Source: Caballeronia insecticola (GTDB lineage: Bacteria; Pseudomonadota; Gammaproteobacteria; Burkholderiales; Burkholderiaceae). From it: a stretch of DNA of 64,000 nt. Each line of letters begins with the position of its first letter. Within the stretch, counting starts at the first letter, position 1. The translations under genes were made by a program, and so were the position numbers. Below the pieces are notes generated by a model. The model worked only from the letters and a program-made list of their open reading frames with translations, was not told the DNA's origin and did not search any database. Location of the stretch: assembly GCF_000402035.1 (NCBI RefSeq), contig NC_021287.1:1922001-1986000 (forward strand), in the 5' to 3' direction. Of the stretch, positions 1-8,184 are shown piece after piece.

Positions 1-270
1 GCGAGCGAACACGTTCGCCGTCCGACTGTCGTTTCCGCGCCGCCCACGGGCAAGACCGAAGTGAAGGACATTAACCGGCTGGTCGCGGCGCGCGAGCAAG
101 GGCATGTCGGCGGACACGCGGAAGGCGGTTCGGCGTCGGGCGCCGCGCACGCCGCGCCCGGTTCCGCCGTGCCGCTGCAACCGGGCATTCCGAACGCCGC
201 GAGCATCGTGCCGGCCACGCCGATTCCGGTGTCGCCGCAACAGGCGCCCTCGATGTACAACGGTTCGTGA
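1..270 (+). CDS. C-terminal part of an unidentified protein (5' end outside window)
   Basis: Open from the first base in frame 1 to a TGA at 268-270, giving 89 residues. The visible part is low-complexity and rich in Ala, Pro, Gly, Val and Ser, so it looks like a disordered tail and carries no motif I recognise. It ends 4 bp before the RDD gene, so the two are probably co-transcribed. In Burkholderiaceae a DUF3106 protein often precedes an RDD gene at this kind of locus; that identity is inference and cannot be shown from the tail alone. Confidence 0.55.
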   Translation, partial: ASEHVRRPTVVSAPPTGKTEVKDINRLVAAREQGHVGGHAEGGSASGAAHAAPGSAVPLQPGIPNAASIVPATPIPVSPQQAPSMYNGS

Positions 271-274
271 GCGC

Positions 275-793
275 ATGAGCGCGCCCGCGTTGGTCGTCGA
301 TGCATCGCTGCGCGCGCCCACGCTGCGCCGCCGCCTCGCGACGATGATCTACGAAGGCGTCATCCTGTTCGGCATCGTGTTCATCGCCGGATATCTTTTC
401 AGCACGCTCACGCAGCAACGCAACGGCCTCACCCATCACAACTGGCTGATGTCGTGGATCGGCATCGTGCTCGCCGCGTATTTCGTGTACTTCTGGACGC
501 ACGGCGGCCAGACCCTGCCGATGAAAACCTGGCGCCTCAAGGTCGTCGATGCGCACGGCAAGCCCGTCAAACCCGCTCGCGCGCTTGCGCGTTACGTGCT
601 CGCATGGTTGTGGTTCCTGCCGCCGCTCGCGCTGCATCCGCTTCTCGCGCTCACCGTGCCGCAAACGCTCGGCGTGTTCGCCGCGTGGGTCGCGCTATGG
701 GCCGCCGCCGTGCGGCTCGACCCGGCGCGCCAGTTCCTTCATGACCGCCTCGCCGGTACGCGCATCGTCGCGACTCAGCCCGCCGCCAAGTAA
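275..793 (+). CDS. RDD family membrane protein
   Basis: 172 residues. It shows the RDD pattern: an early Arg in the first hydrophobic block (LRRRLATMIYEG, about residues 17-28), then hydrophobic segments near 28-48, 57-80, 105-125 and 130-148, and the typical C-terminal stretch with a conserved Asp and Arg (HDRLAGTRIV, near 158-167). The family consists of small integral inner-membrane proteins of mostly unknown function, some proposed to transport ions or osmolytes. The ATG at 275 is chosen because it lies 4 bp after the preceding stop and gives the family length; the open frame continues further upstream but only overlapping the previous gene. Confidence 0.85.
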   Translation: MSAPALVVDASLRAPTLRRRLATMIYEGVILFGIVFIAGYLFSTLTQQRNGLTHHNWLMSWIGIVLAAYFVYFWTHGGQTLPMKTWRLKVVDAHGKPVKPARALARYVLAWLWFLPPLALHPLLALTVPQTLGVFAAWVALWAAAVRLDPARQFLHDRLAGTRIVATQPAAK

Positions 794-809
794 TAAGAAC
801 TTCTCGTGA

Positions 810-827
810 CTGTCACGGCTCGGTCAC
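810..827 (+). promoter_or_regulatory. Probable Pho box (PhoB binding site)
   Basis: CTGTCAC GGCT CGGTCAC: two 7-bp direct repeats with a 4-bp spacer, matching the PhoB half-site CTGTCAT/C at 6-7 of 7 positions each, with the canonical 11-bp period. It lies in the 40-bp gap upstream of the metallophosphoesterase gene. Assignment rests on the consensus match only. It implies phosphate-starvation induction of the genes that follow. Confidence 0.6.
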
Positions 828-872
828 AGCCGCATGGCGCAATGCGCATACCGAAACTCGATGCGCGAGCCA

Positions 873-1874
873 ATGGCCTTCAACTCGTCCGCCCGTCCGG
901 CATTCGACCCGGCAATCGACCCGCCCTTCGAACCGTCCTCCCCTTTCCGCTTCGTCACGAGCGATCTGCGCGCCGGTCCTTCGCTTCGCTCCGAATCCAC
1001 TGAATCGTCCGAATCCGCCGCGTCGGGTACACCGGCTTACGTCGATGCGCGCCTCGCCGCTTCACTGCATGACAGCGATTCGGACGAACCCGACGACGCG
1101 CCGCAGCGTTATCGCACGATCTGGCTCTCGGACATCCATCTCGGCTCGGGCGGCTGTCAGGCGCCGTATCTGCTGGATTTTCTGCGCCATCACGAGTCGG
1201 AGTATCTGTATCTCGTGGGCGACATCATCGACGGATGGCAGCTTCGCAAAGGCTGGTTCTGGCCGCAGGCGCACAACGACGTCGTGCAGAAAATCCTGCG
1301 CAAGGCGCGCAAGGGCACGCAGGTCGTCTATATCCCCGGCAATCACGACGAAGCCGCGCGCCAGTTCTGCGATCTCGCGTTCGGCGACATTCACGTGCGC
1401 GGCGAAGCGTTCCACACGACGCTCGCGGGCAAGCGCCTGTGGATCGTGCACGGCGATCTCTTCGATGGCGTGATTCAGCACGCAAAGTGGCTCGCCTATC
1501 TCGGCGACACCGCCTACACGATGATCCTGCTGCTCAACCGCTGGTTCAACCGCGTGCGCACGAAGCTCGGCTTCAATTACTGGTCGCTGTCGCAGTACCT
1601 GAAGCATCAGGTCAAGAACGCGGTCAACTTCATCTCGCAGTTCGAGCGCGTGATGACCGACGAAGCGCGTCGCCGCGGCTGCGACGGCGTCGTGTGCGGA
1701 CACATCCACAAGGCGGAGATCCGCGACATCGACGGCGTTCTCTACTGCAACGACGGCGACTGGGTCGAGAGCCTGTCGGCGCTCGTCGAGACTTACGACG
1801 GCGAGCTGAAGATCGTCTACTGGACCGTCATGCGCGCACCCGAGCGCGCCGTTCGCGCCCGCGCGACGGTCTGA
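873..1874 (+). CDS. Metallophosphoesterase, LpxH/PlcP-like (candidate phospholipase C)
   Basis: 333 residues from the chosen ATG. It has the calcineurin-like motifs in order: SDIH (about 86-89), GDIIDGW (116-122), GNHD (156-159) and GHIHK (276-280), so a two-metal phosphohydrolase. Sequence-wise it belongs with LpxH-like UDP-2,3-diacylglucosamine diphosphatases. The same subfamily includes PlcP of Sinorhizobium meliloti, which degrades phospholipids to diacylglycerol under phosphate starvation. A following GT4 glycosyltransferase and diacylglycerol kinase, plus a Pho box upstream, make the PlcP role more attractive than lipid A synthesis here; this is inference. The N-terminal 70 residues are Ser/Pro-rich and probably disordered. 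In-frame ATGs also exist at 834 and 861; 834 is only 6 bp from the Pho box and unlikely. Confidence 0.85.
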   Translation: MAFNSSARPAFDPAIDPPFEPSSPFRFVTSDLRAGPSLRSESTESSESAASGTPAYVDARLAASLHDSDSDEPDDAPQRYRTIWLSDIHLGSGGCQAPYLLDFLRHHESEYLYLVGDIIDGWQLRKGWFWPQAHNDVVQKILRKARKGTQVVYIPGNHDEAARQFCDLAFGDIHVRGEAFHTTLAGKRLWIVHGDLFDGVIQHAKWLAYLGDTAYTMILLLNRWFNRVRTKLGFNYWSLSQYLKHQVKNAVNFISQFERVMTDEARRRGCDGVVCGHIHKAEIRDIDGVLYCNDGDWVESLSALVETYDGELKIVYWTVMRAPERAVRARATV

Positions 1875-1939
1875 GCACCGCATCGAAGCCAATTCCAACG
1901 CAGTACCCCAATGCAGCACCCAACCCTGGGCCGAAGCCG

Positions 1940-2968
1940 ATGAAAATCATGATCGTTACCGACGCATGGGAGCCGCAGGTCAATGGCGTCGTGCGCACGC
2001 TCACGCAAACGACGAAGGAACTCAGCGCGCTCGGGCATCGCGTGGAATTGCTCACGCCGCTCGAATTCAAAACGATCCCCTGCCCGACTTATCCTGAGAT
2101 TCGTCTCTCGCTGCTGCCGGGCCGGCGCGTGGCCGAGCGCATCGACGCCTTCGAACCGGATGCGCTGCACATCGCGACAGAAGGACCGCTCGGGCTCGCC
2201 GCGCGCGCCTATGCACGGCGTCACAAACTGCCCTTCACGACCGCGTATCACACCCGCTTTCCCGAGTACGTGAAGGCGCGCTTCGGCATTCCGCTCGCGC
2301 TGACGTATCGCTTCCTGCACTGGTTCCACGGGCCCTCGCAGGCGGTGATGGCGCCCACGCCCGTCGTCAAGAGCGATCTGGAGCATTACGGCTTCACCAA
2401 CGTCGTGCTGTGGACGCGCGGCGTCGATCTCGACATCTTTCATCCGATGGAGTCGAAGGTGCTCAACACCGCGCGGCCAATCTTTTTGTACGTGGGCCGC
2501 GTGGCGGTCGAGAAGAACGTCGAGGCGTTTCTCAAGCTCGATCTGCCCGGCTCGAAGTGGGTCGCGGGCGAAGGCCCTGCGCTCGCCGAGCTCAAGTCGC
2601 GCTATACCAACGTCAACTATCTCGGCGTTCTGTCGCAGCCGGAACTGGCGAAGGTCTACGCGGCCGCCGATGTGTTCGTGTTCCCGAGCCGCACGGATAC
2701 CTTCGGCCTCGTGCTGCTCGAAGCGATGGCCTGCGGCACGCCGGTCGCCGCGTATCCGGTGACGGGTCCGATCGACGTACTCGGCGAGAACGGCCCGGGC
2801 GCGCTCGACAACGATCTGCGCGAAGCCTGTCTGCAGGCGCTCAAGATCGAACGCGCCGATGCCCGCGCCTGGGCCGAACGCTTCTCGTGGCGCGCGGCGT
2901 CGGAGCAGTTCGCGTCGCATTTGCGGCACTTCGGTCCGCGCGCGTCGTCCGAGCAGGCGGCCGCATGA
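1940..2968 (+). CDS. GT4 family glycosyltransferase (MgtA/Agt-like)
   Basis: 342 residues with two Rossmann halves. The N-terminus (MKIMIVTDAWEPQVNGVVRT) is the usual GT4 start for alpha-mannosyl or diacylglycerol glycosyltransferases, and the C-terminal half has the FPSRTDTFGLVLLEAMACG block (near 250-268) with the E-x7-E nucleotide-sugar motif. It follows the metallophosphoesterase by 65 bp and overlaps the kinase gene by 4 bp. Homologues next to PlcP (Agt in rhizobia and marine bacteria) transfer hexose or glucuronate to diacylglycerol to make phosphate-free glycolipids. The donor sugar here cannot be told from sequence. The ATG is preceded by CCGAAGCCG, so no strong ribosome site is visible. 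Confidence 0.85.
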   Translation: MKIMIVTDAWEPQVNGVVRTLTQTTKELSALGHRVELLTPLEFKTIPCPTYPEIRLSLLPGRRVAERIDAFEPDALHIATEGPLGLAARAYARRHKLPFTTAYHTRFPEYVKARFGIPLALTYRFLHWFHGPSQAVMAPTPVVKSDLEHYGFTNVVLWTRGVDLDIFHPMESKVLNTARPIFLYVGRVAVEKNVEAFLKLDLPGSKWVAGEGPALAELKSRYTNVNYLGVLSQPELAKVYAAADVFVFPSRTDTFGLVLLEAMACGTPVAAYPVTGPIDVLGENGPGALDNDLREACLQALKIERADARAWAERFSWRAASEQFASHLRHFGPRASSEQAAA

Positions 2969-3510
2969 CGCGACGCGGCCTCGCGCAGGAACGGGCCGAA
3001 GCGAACGCGCGCACGGCGCCGGCCCGCGCGCGCGATCCGTTCGACGACGACCCCGACGACGCCGACGACCCGCCGCTTCCCTCGCGCGAACCGCTGAGCC
3101 CCGACGATCTGCCCTTCAATCCGTACAAGGGCAATCGCGGCCTCACGCGCGCGTGGCACGCGATGAAGAACTCGCTCTACGGTTTTCGCGTCGCGATTCG
3201 CGAGGAAAGCGCGTTCCGCCAGGAACTGACGCTCGCCGCGATCCTGCTGCCGTGCAGTCTTTTCGTGCCGGTCGCGCCGGTGGAGCGCGCGGCGCTGATC
3301 GCATCGGTGCTGCTCGTCTTGATTGTCGAGTTGCTCAATTCGAGCGTCGAGGCGGCGATCGACCGCATCTCGCTCGAACGCCACGAACTCTCGAAACGCG
3401 CGAAGGATCTCGGCAGTGCCGCCGTGATGGTCGCGCTCGCCGTCTGTGTCCTCACCTGGGGCCTGATTCTCTGGCCGCTTGCATCGGCGTATCTGGCGCG
3501 TATCTTATAA
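2965..3510 (+). CDS. dgkA: Diacylglycerol kinase (prokaryotic DgkA type)
   Basis: 181 residues. The C-terminal 120 residues match small integral-membrane DgkA: conserved Glu-rich surface helix (AIREESAFRQE, near 77-87), the catalytic ELLNSSVEAAIDR block (122-134), and three hydrophobic segments. It phosphorylates diacylglycerol to phosphatidate with ATP at the inner membrane. It is longer than E. coli DgkA because of a roughly 50-residue acidic, Pro-rich N-terminal extension. The start overlaps the stop of the glycosyltransferase by 4 bp (ATGA), which suggests translational coupling. In this context it would recycle diacylglycerol released by the upstream phosphoesterase. Confidence 0.9.
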   Translation: MTRRGLAQERAEANARTAPARARDPFDDDPDDADDPPLPSREPLSPDDLPFNPYKGNRGLTRAWHAMKNSLYGFRVAIREESAFRQELTLAAILLPCSLFVPVAPVERAALIASVLLVLIVELLNSSVEAAIDRISLERHELSKRAKDLGSAAVMVALAVCVLTWGLILWPLASAYLARIL

Positions 3511-3560
3511 ATGACGAGACTGCCTCGCGCGGGCGAGTCCGTGACGCCGAACGACCGGTT

Positions 3561-3566
3561 TATAAT
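3561..3566 (+). promoter_or_regulatory. Candidate -10 element upstream of the TetR gene
   Basis: A perfect TATAAT lies 86 bp before the TetR start codon in an otherwise GC-rich gap. I see no convincing -35 at the expected spacing, so this is a weak promoter call. Confidence 0.3.
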
Positions 3567-3651
3567 CGTCCGACATTCTCAAAAATAGCAACGGAAGCGG
3601 CCGCCGAACGCTCATCCCGAGCCGCCGCGGCCTCGCCCAAGGTCGGACGAC

Positions 3652-4386
3652 ATGGAAGCCAAACCACCCCGCCGCACCCGCGAACGGATACTCGAGCTGT
3701 CGCTGAAGTTGTTCAACGATATCGGCGAGCCGAACGTCACTACCACGACGATCGCCGAGGAAATGGAAATCAGTCCAGGAAACCTGTACTACCATTTCCG
3801 CAATAAAGACGACATCATCAACAGCATCTTCGCGCAGTTCGAGCAGCAGATTCAAAAGCGGCTGCGCTTTCCGGACGACCATCGTCCGACGATCGACGAA
3901 ATGTGGTCGTACCTGCAGTACATGGCGGATTTCCTCTGGACGTACCGCTTCCTCTATCGCGACCTGAACGACCTGCTCGCGCGCAACCGCACGCTGGAGA
4001 CGCACTTCAAGCAGATCATCACGCACAAGGTGCACTTCGCGAGCCAGTTGTGCGAGGCGCTCGTCGCCGATCAGGAAATGGTCGCGACGCCCGACGAGAT
4101 CAAGGTGATCGCCACCAACATGGGCGTGATCGCGACTTACTGGCTCTCGTATCAGTACGTGATGAATCCGCGCAAGTACAACGATCAGGAAGCGATTCGC
4201 GCGGAACTGCATCAGGCGAGCCTGCATATCATCTCGATCATGGCGCCGTATCTGCGCGGGCGCTCGCGTCAGCTTTTCGACGACCTCGTATCCGGTAAGC
4301 TGCCGAAGCGCGAATATGCCGACTTTCTGCCGCCGCGCGAAGACGCGCAGGCAGGCGCATCGAAGAACGAAACAAAGGACTCTTGA
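3652..4386 (+). CDS. TetR/AcrR family transcriptional regulator
   Basis: 244 residues. Residues about 10-56 form the TetR DNA-binding domain, with the signature helix-turn-helix MEISPGNLYYHFRNKDDII. The rest is a helical ligand/dimer domain with no recognisable effector pocket. A TATAAT lies 86 bp upstream, so the gene may head its own unit with the LOG-family gene that starts 2 bp after its stop. Its ligand and targets cannot be inferred; autoregulation and control of the two downstream genes is the simplest guess. Confidence 0.9.
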   Translation: MEAKPPRRTRERILELSLKLFNDIGEPNVTTTTIAEEMEISPGNLYYHFRNKDDIINSIFAQFEQQIQKRLRFPDDHRPTIDEMWSYLQYMADFLWTYRFLYRDLNDLLARNRTLETHFKQIITHKVHFASQLCEALVADQEMVATPDEIKVIATNMGVIATYWLSYQYVMNPRKYNDQEAIRAELHQASLHIISIMAPYLRGRSRQLFDDLVSGKLPKREYADFLPPREDAQAGASKNETKDS

Positions 4387-4388
4387 GC

Positions 4389-4973
4389 ATGAAAGCAGTG
4401 TGTGTGTATTGCGGCTCCGCGACCGGAGCCCGCCCCATCTATGCCGAGGCGGCCAAGGCGTTCGGCCGCGCGCTGGTCGCGAACGATCTCTCGCTGGTTT
4501 ATGGCGGCGGCCGCGTCGGCCTGATGGGACTCATCGCCGATGAAGTGCTCGCCGCCGGCGGACGCGCGGTCGGCGTGATTCCCGAATTGCTGCTCGCAAA
4601 GGAAGTGGGTCATACCGATCTCACGGAACTGCACGTCGTGCCCGACATGCACGAGCGCAAGAAGAAGATGGCCGATCTCGCCGATGCGTTCGTCGCGATG
4701 CCTGGCGGCGTCGGCACCTTCGAGGAGTTTTTCGAGGTCTATACGTGGGCGCAGCTCGGCTATCACCAGAAGCCGGTCGGCCTGCTCGACGTGAACGGCT
4801 ACTACGATCCGCTCATGACGATGTTGCGTCACACCGTCGAGGAAGGCTTCATGCGCGCGCCGTATCTGGACTACATTCAGGTCGCGGCGCAACCCGACGA
4901 AATGATCGCCAAGCTCGCGGCCTATGTGCCGCCCACGCACGACAAGTGGACCGAAAAGCGCGACGCCGTCTGA
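4389..4973 (+). CDS. LOG family protein (cytokinin riboside 5'-monophosphate phosphoribohydrolase type)
   Basis: 194 residues. It has the Rossmann-like LOG fold with the PGGVGTFEE motif (consensus PGGxGTxxE, near residue 100) and the upstream conserved Arg/Lys block (MHERKKKMADLADAF). Family members hydrolyse nucleoside 5'-monophosphates to free base plus ribose 5-phosphate; many bacterial members act on AMP or N6-modified AMP. The ATG at 4389 is chosen because it is 2 bp after the TetR stop and starts MKAVCVYCGS, the usual N-terminus; a TTG two codons earlier overlaps the TetR gene. Confidence 0.9.
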   Translation: MKAVCVYCGSATGARPIYAEAAKAFGRALVANDLSLVYGGGRVGLMGLIADEVLAAGGRAVGVIPELLLAKEVGHTDLTELHVVPDMHERKKKMADLADAFVAMPGGVGTFEEFFEVYTWAQLGYHQKPVGLLDVNGYYDPLMTMLRHTVEEGFMRAPYLDYIQVAAQPDEMIAKLAAYVPPTHDKWTEKRDAV

Positions 4974-5001
4974 TTTTCATCTTCCCGAGGAAACCCGTTC
5001 G

Positions 5002-5748
5002 ATGTCCAAAGTCATCCTGATCACCGGAGGAAGCCGCGGTATCGGCCGCGCAGCGGCCGTGCTCGCGGGCAAGCGCGGCTGGTCCGTCGGCGTGAACTAC
5101 GCGTCGAACGCGGCGGCCGCCGATGAAACCGTCGCCGCGGTCGTTGCCGCGGGCGGCCACGCGATTGCGATCGAAGGCGATGTCAGCGACGAAAGCGCGC
5201 TCATCGCCATGTTCGACGCCACCGAAAAAGCCTTCGGCAAGCTCGATGGCGTCGTGAACAACGCGGGCATCGTCGCGCCCGGCTCGGCGCTCGCGGATAT
5301 GGACATCGCGCGCATGAAGCGCATCTTCGACATCAACGTGCTCGGCGCGTATCTATGCGCGCGCGAGGCGGCGCGGCGCATGTCGACGTCGCGCGGCGGC
5401 CGGGGCGGCTCGCTCGTGAATGTGTCGTCGGCGGCGGCGCGGCTGGGCGGTCCGGGCGAGTATGTCGATTACGCGGGTTCCAAGGGTGCGATCGATACGC
5501 TGACCATCGGGCTTTCGAAGGAACTCGGGCGCGAAGGCGTGCGCGTGAATGCGATCCGGCCGGGTCTGATCGAAACCGATATTCATGCGAGCGGCGGCAA
5601 ACCCGACCGCGCACAAGTGCTCGGCGTGCAGACGCCGATCGGGCGGCCCGGCACGGCGGATGAAGTCGGCGAGACGATCGTGTGGCTGCTGTCGGATGCG
5701 TCGTCGTATGTGACGGGGGCGATTCTGGATGTGACGGGCGGACGTTAG
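5002..5748 (+). CDS. SDR family oxidoreductase
   Basis: 248 residues of a classical short-chain dehydrogenase/reductase: TGGSRGIG cofactor loop (8-15), NNAG (86-89), catalytic Ser near 142, and Y157-x3-K161. The residue after the first beta-hairpin (NYASN) favours NADP(H). The C-terminus (TGAILDVTGGR) is typical. The substrate cannot be predicted. The gene lies 28 bp after the LOG gene behind a GAGGAAA ribosome site, so it probably belongs to the TetR-LOG operon. Confidence 0.9.
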   Translation: MSKVILITGGSRGIGRAAAVLAGKRGWSVGVNYASNAAAADETVAAVVAAGGHAIAIEGDVSDESALIAMFDATEKAFGKLDGVVNNAGIVAPGSALADMDIARMKRIFDINVLGAYLCAREAARRMSTSRGGRGGSLVNVSSAAARLGGPGEYVDYAGSKGAIDTLTIGLSKELGREGVRVNAIRPGLIETDIHASGGKPDRAQVLGVQTPIGRPGTADEVGETIVWLLSDASSYVTGAILDVTGGR

Positions 5749-5852
5749 GTGCGTTGAACGGCGGGATGCCGACAGCCGGGTTCGGGCGGCTTCCGGATTT
5801 CAGCGAAAAAAGGCGTTCCTCGTCCGGCGAAACGACCAAAAAAAGCCACGAA

Positions 5853-6743
5853 TCACGCCGCTCCGCCCTGCTCAGCCGGAGCGAATTCGATGCGATAGCC
5901 GCGTGCCCGCAGCGTGTTCACCATCAGCCGTTCTATTGGGTGATTCTCCACCATGGCCTGCGAAAGCTTGTGACATACCGTCGGCGGGTCCGCGCTCACG
6001 AGACGCCGCCAACTGCTGTGATGACCAAACAATTGCATGAGGTCCATGCCGTGATGAGGCGCACCGCCGCCTTCCATTGCGAATTGCAGAGCAAGTGCCA
6101 TCGGCGCGAACCGGATGCCAACGGCTTCGAGCGGCGAGCGCAGTATCAGCGTGAGTTGCACGTCTTCGTTGATATCGCTGTGGGTCCAGTGCAACCTCAG
6201 CGGATCGCCCGAGACTTCCGGCGTCGGAAGCTGGACTTTGATGTGCGGATGATCGACAAAAGCACGCAGCAGACGCTGGCTGCGCAAGCTGAATCCGCCG
6301 TTCTGAACATGCCAGACCTTATATTCGGGTCGATCCAGGAGTCCGTACCAGGAAAAGCTACGCATGGCCTGACTGCCTTCGGATGTTTCGACCAGAGCCT
6401 GATGACATGGCGCACCTATGTAGTCGTACTCGAAGTATTCGTCGCGCCAGTTGGCACCGTCCAGCACCCAGCCGTCGTCCTGCACGATGAGCGCGTAATC
6501 GGTTTCGATCACGCGCCAGAGCGCGAACAGGATGAACCAGCTGTATTCGACGTAGGTCAGCGGCGTAATCCGGACGTGAGCGACGCCGGGAGGGAGGTCT
6601 GGCGGAGCCTCCGGGCTGCACAACAGGGCGCGCGCACCGGGCATGTTGCGCAGGCTCACGGCGAGCGCCGCGACCGCGCCACGTGTATCGGACAAGCCGG
6701 TGACAGAGACGATCGTGACGCGATTGAATCGGTTGTGAGGCAT
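5853..6743 (-). CDS. DUF5672 domain protein, copy A
   Basis: 296 residues. The DUF5672 hallmarks are present: QDDGWVL (a D-x-D-like aspartate pair, near 90), the YDYIGAP block, NGGFSLRS (near 168), and EDVQL (near 215). The family resembles GT-A glycosyltransferases; a sugar-transfer role is plausible but unproven. It is paralogous over its whole length to the gene at 7064-7963, so it is one of two tandem copies. The ATG at 6743 gives the same N-terminal pattern (RFNRVTIVSVTGL) as the other copy. The gap upstream holds a decayed DUF924 fragment. Confidence 0.8.
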   Translation of the reverse strand: MPHNRFNRVTIVSVTGLSDTRGAVAALAVSLRNMPGARALLCSPEAPPDLPPGVAHVRITPLTYVEYSWFILFALWRVIETDYALIVQDDGWVLDGANWRDEYFEYDYIGAPCHQALVETSEGSQAMRSFSWYGLLDRPEYKVWHVQNGGFSLRSQRLLRAFVDHPHIKVQLPTPEVSGDPLRLHWTHSDINEDVQLTLILRSPLEAVGIRFAPMALALQFAMEGGGAPHHGMDLMQLFGHHSSWRRLVSADPPTVCHKLSQAMVENHPIERLMVNTLRARGYRIEFAPAEQGGAA

Positions 6744-6855
6744 GGTGGGTATTTGCTCGTGTGGCCTTCGCGATCTTTTGCCCGCGTTGGCGGACCGCAG
6801 AGGTTACCCAACACCTCGCATCGCGTATAGCGGTTTGATCCAAAATATCGATTGC

Positions 6856-7017
6856 TCAAAACCCGCCGTGCCGCGCCGGCCACGCCTCTTCCCAGACGCC
6901 ATCTCGTGCCCGAGAATGCGATTGCGATAGAGAAAGCGCCCGAACCACCCTCCAGCGCCGATTCATAGAAAGTTACAACGCCCGTTTCGTTCTTTAGCTC
7001 TCCAAAGAGACGCACTG
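6856..7017 (-). pseudogene. Frameshifted 3' fragment of a DUF924 gene (duplication remnant)
   Basis: On the minus strand this stretch reads VRLFGELKNETGVVTFYESA and then continues out of frame. It aligns at DNA level with the last ~160 bp of the intact DUF924 gene at 8185-8775, including the final AAACCC next to the stop. Relative to that copy there is a 16-bp deletion and then a 1-bp deletion, so the frame is broken. Similarity stops near 7017. It sits upstream of DUF5672 copy A just as the intact DUF924 gene sits upstream of copy B. Confidence 0.85.
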
Positions 7018-7063
7018 CCGCCCGCGCGATGTCGAATGCGCCGTAGTATGTGCGCTGCGGACG

Positions 7064-7963
7064 TTACGCGACTGCCGCAGCCGGCGCAGCTTGCGGCTGC
7101 ACGAACTCCACGCGGTACCCAATCCGCTGCAAATGCTCCGCGACAGCCATTTCCGTCGTTCCTTCGAAGCGATCCTGCGCAACGGGATATCTGACGACAG
7201 GCGGATCGATGCTGACCAGCCGCCGATGTTGTCCGTGATGACCGAAAAGCCGCGCCAGCGTATCCACCCGGTGGAGCGGTCCGGAGTGCTCGATGGAAAA
7301 TTGCATAGCCAGATCGAGCGGCGCGAATCGCAAGCCTGCCGCCTGAAGCTGCTCGCGCAAAACAACCGTCAATTGCACGTCTTCGTTCGGACCTGCCCCG
7401 ACCCATTGCATCCGCAAAGGCTCGCCGATTAGGTCGTCGGGCGGGTTGAGTTCCACCTTGATATGACGATGATCGATCAACGCCCGAAGCATTTTCCGGC
7501 TGCGCAAGCTGAACCCGCCGTTCAGCACCGGCGTGATCACCTGACCGGGCTGGCCCAGACGCTCATACCAGCTATAGCCCTGCACCCACTGCGCGCCGCC
7601 CTCCGACTGAATTCGCGCGATATGCGTCGGTGCGCCGATGTAGTCGTACTCGAAAAAGGAATCGGTCCAGTTGCTGGCATCGAGTACCCAGCCGTCGCTT
7701 TGCACCGTCAGTACGTAGTCGGTTTCGATCAGCCGCCACAGCGCGAACATCATGAACCAGCTGTATTCGTGATAGTTGAGCGGCGCGATCCGGCAATGCC
7801 GTATGCCTGGCGGGAGGTCCGAAGGAGGATGCGGGCAGCACAGCAGCGCGCGCGCACCGGGCATCTGCCGCAGGCTCAATGCGAGGGCATAGGCTGCGCC
7901 TTGCGCATCGGCGAGACCGGTGACCGATACCAACGTAATCCGGTCGAAATGATGTTGAGTCAT
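7064..7963 (-). CDS. DUF5672 domain protein, copy B
   Basis: 299 residues, paralogue of the gene at 5853-6743. It shares the QSDGWVL, YDYIGAP, NGGFSLRS and NEDVQL motifs. The start is set at the ATG at 7963 because an AGGAAGG ribosome site lies just upstream and the N-terminus (HFDRITLVSVTGL) aligns with copy A; the frame stays open for 35 more codons upstream without similarity. The C-terminus has a short Ala-rich tail. Function is unknown; the family fold suggests a glycosyltransferase. Confidence 0.8.
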   Translation of the reverse strand: MTQHHFDRITLVSVTGLADAQGAAYALALSLRQMPGARALLCCPHPPSDLPPGIRHCRIAPLNYHEYSWFMMFALWRLIETDYVLTVQSDGWVLDASNWTDSFFEYDYIGAPTHIARIQSEGGAQWVQGYSWYERLGQPGQVITPVLNGGFSLRSRKMLRALIDHRHIKVELNPPDDLIGEPLRMQWVGAGPNEDVQLTVVLREQLQAAGLRFAPLDLAMQFSIEHSGPLHRVDTLARLFGHHGQHRRLVSIDPPVVRYPVAQDRFEGTTEMAVAEHLQRIGYRVEFVQPQAAPAAAVA

Positions 7964-8115
7964 GCGTACCTTCCTGGGCTTCAGCGAGCGCGCGGTTTCT
8001 GTGTTTGCGTTTGTGCTTGCTCGTGCGCGTCGGAACGGCATCATACGGACGACCCGATCGCGCAACAATGACCGGCCGCCGATCTCGAGCGAATTTCGGA
8101 TTGCAGGAATGTGAC

Positions 8116-8133
8116 GTTCGCAGGACTGCGAAC
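8116..8133. repeat. Short palindrome between DUF924 and DUF5672 copy B
   Basis: GTTCGCAG-GA-CTGCGAAC is a perfect 8-2-8 inverted repeat in the 221-bp gap. No T-run follows on either strand, so it is not a standard terminator; it could be a protein site. It is not conserved in the matching gap upstream of copy A. Confidence 0.4.
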
Positions 8134-8184
8134 GGGCGAGGCGAAATCAGAGCGCAAGGTTCATGAACCGCCAGGACGGCAACT

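Noticed and set aside
834..872. Longer start for the metallophosphoesterase (ATG at 834)
   Set aside because: Only 6 bp after the Pho box, where the promoter -10 region would be expected; no ribosome site.
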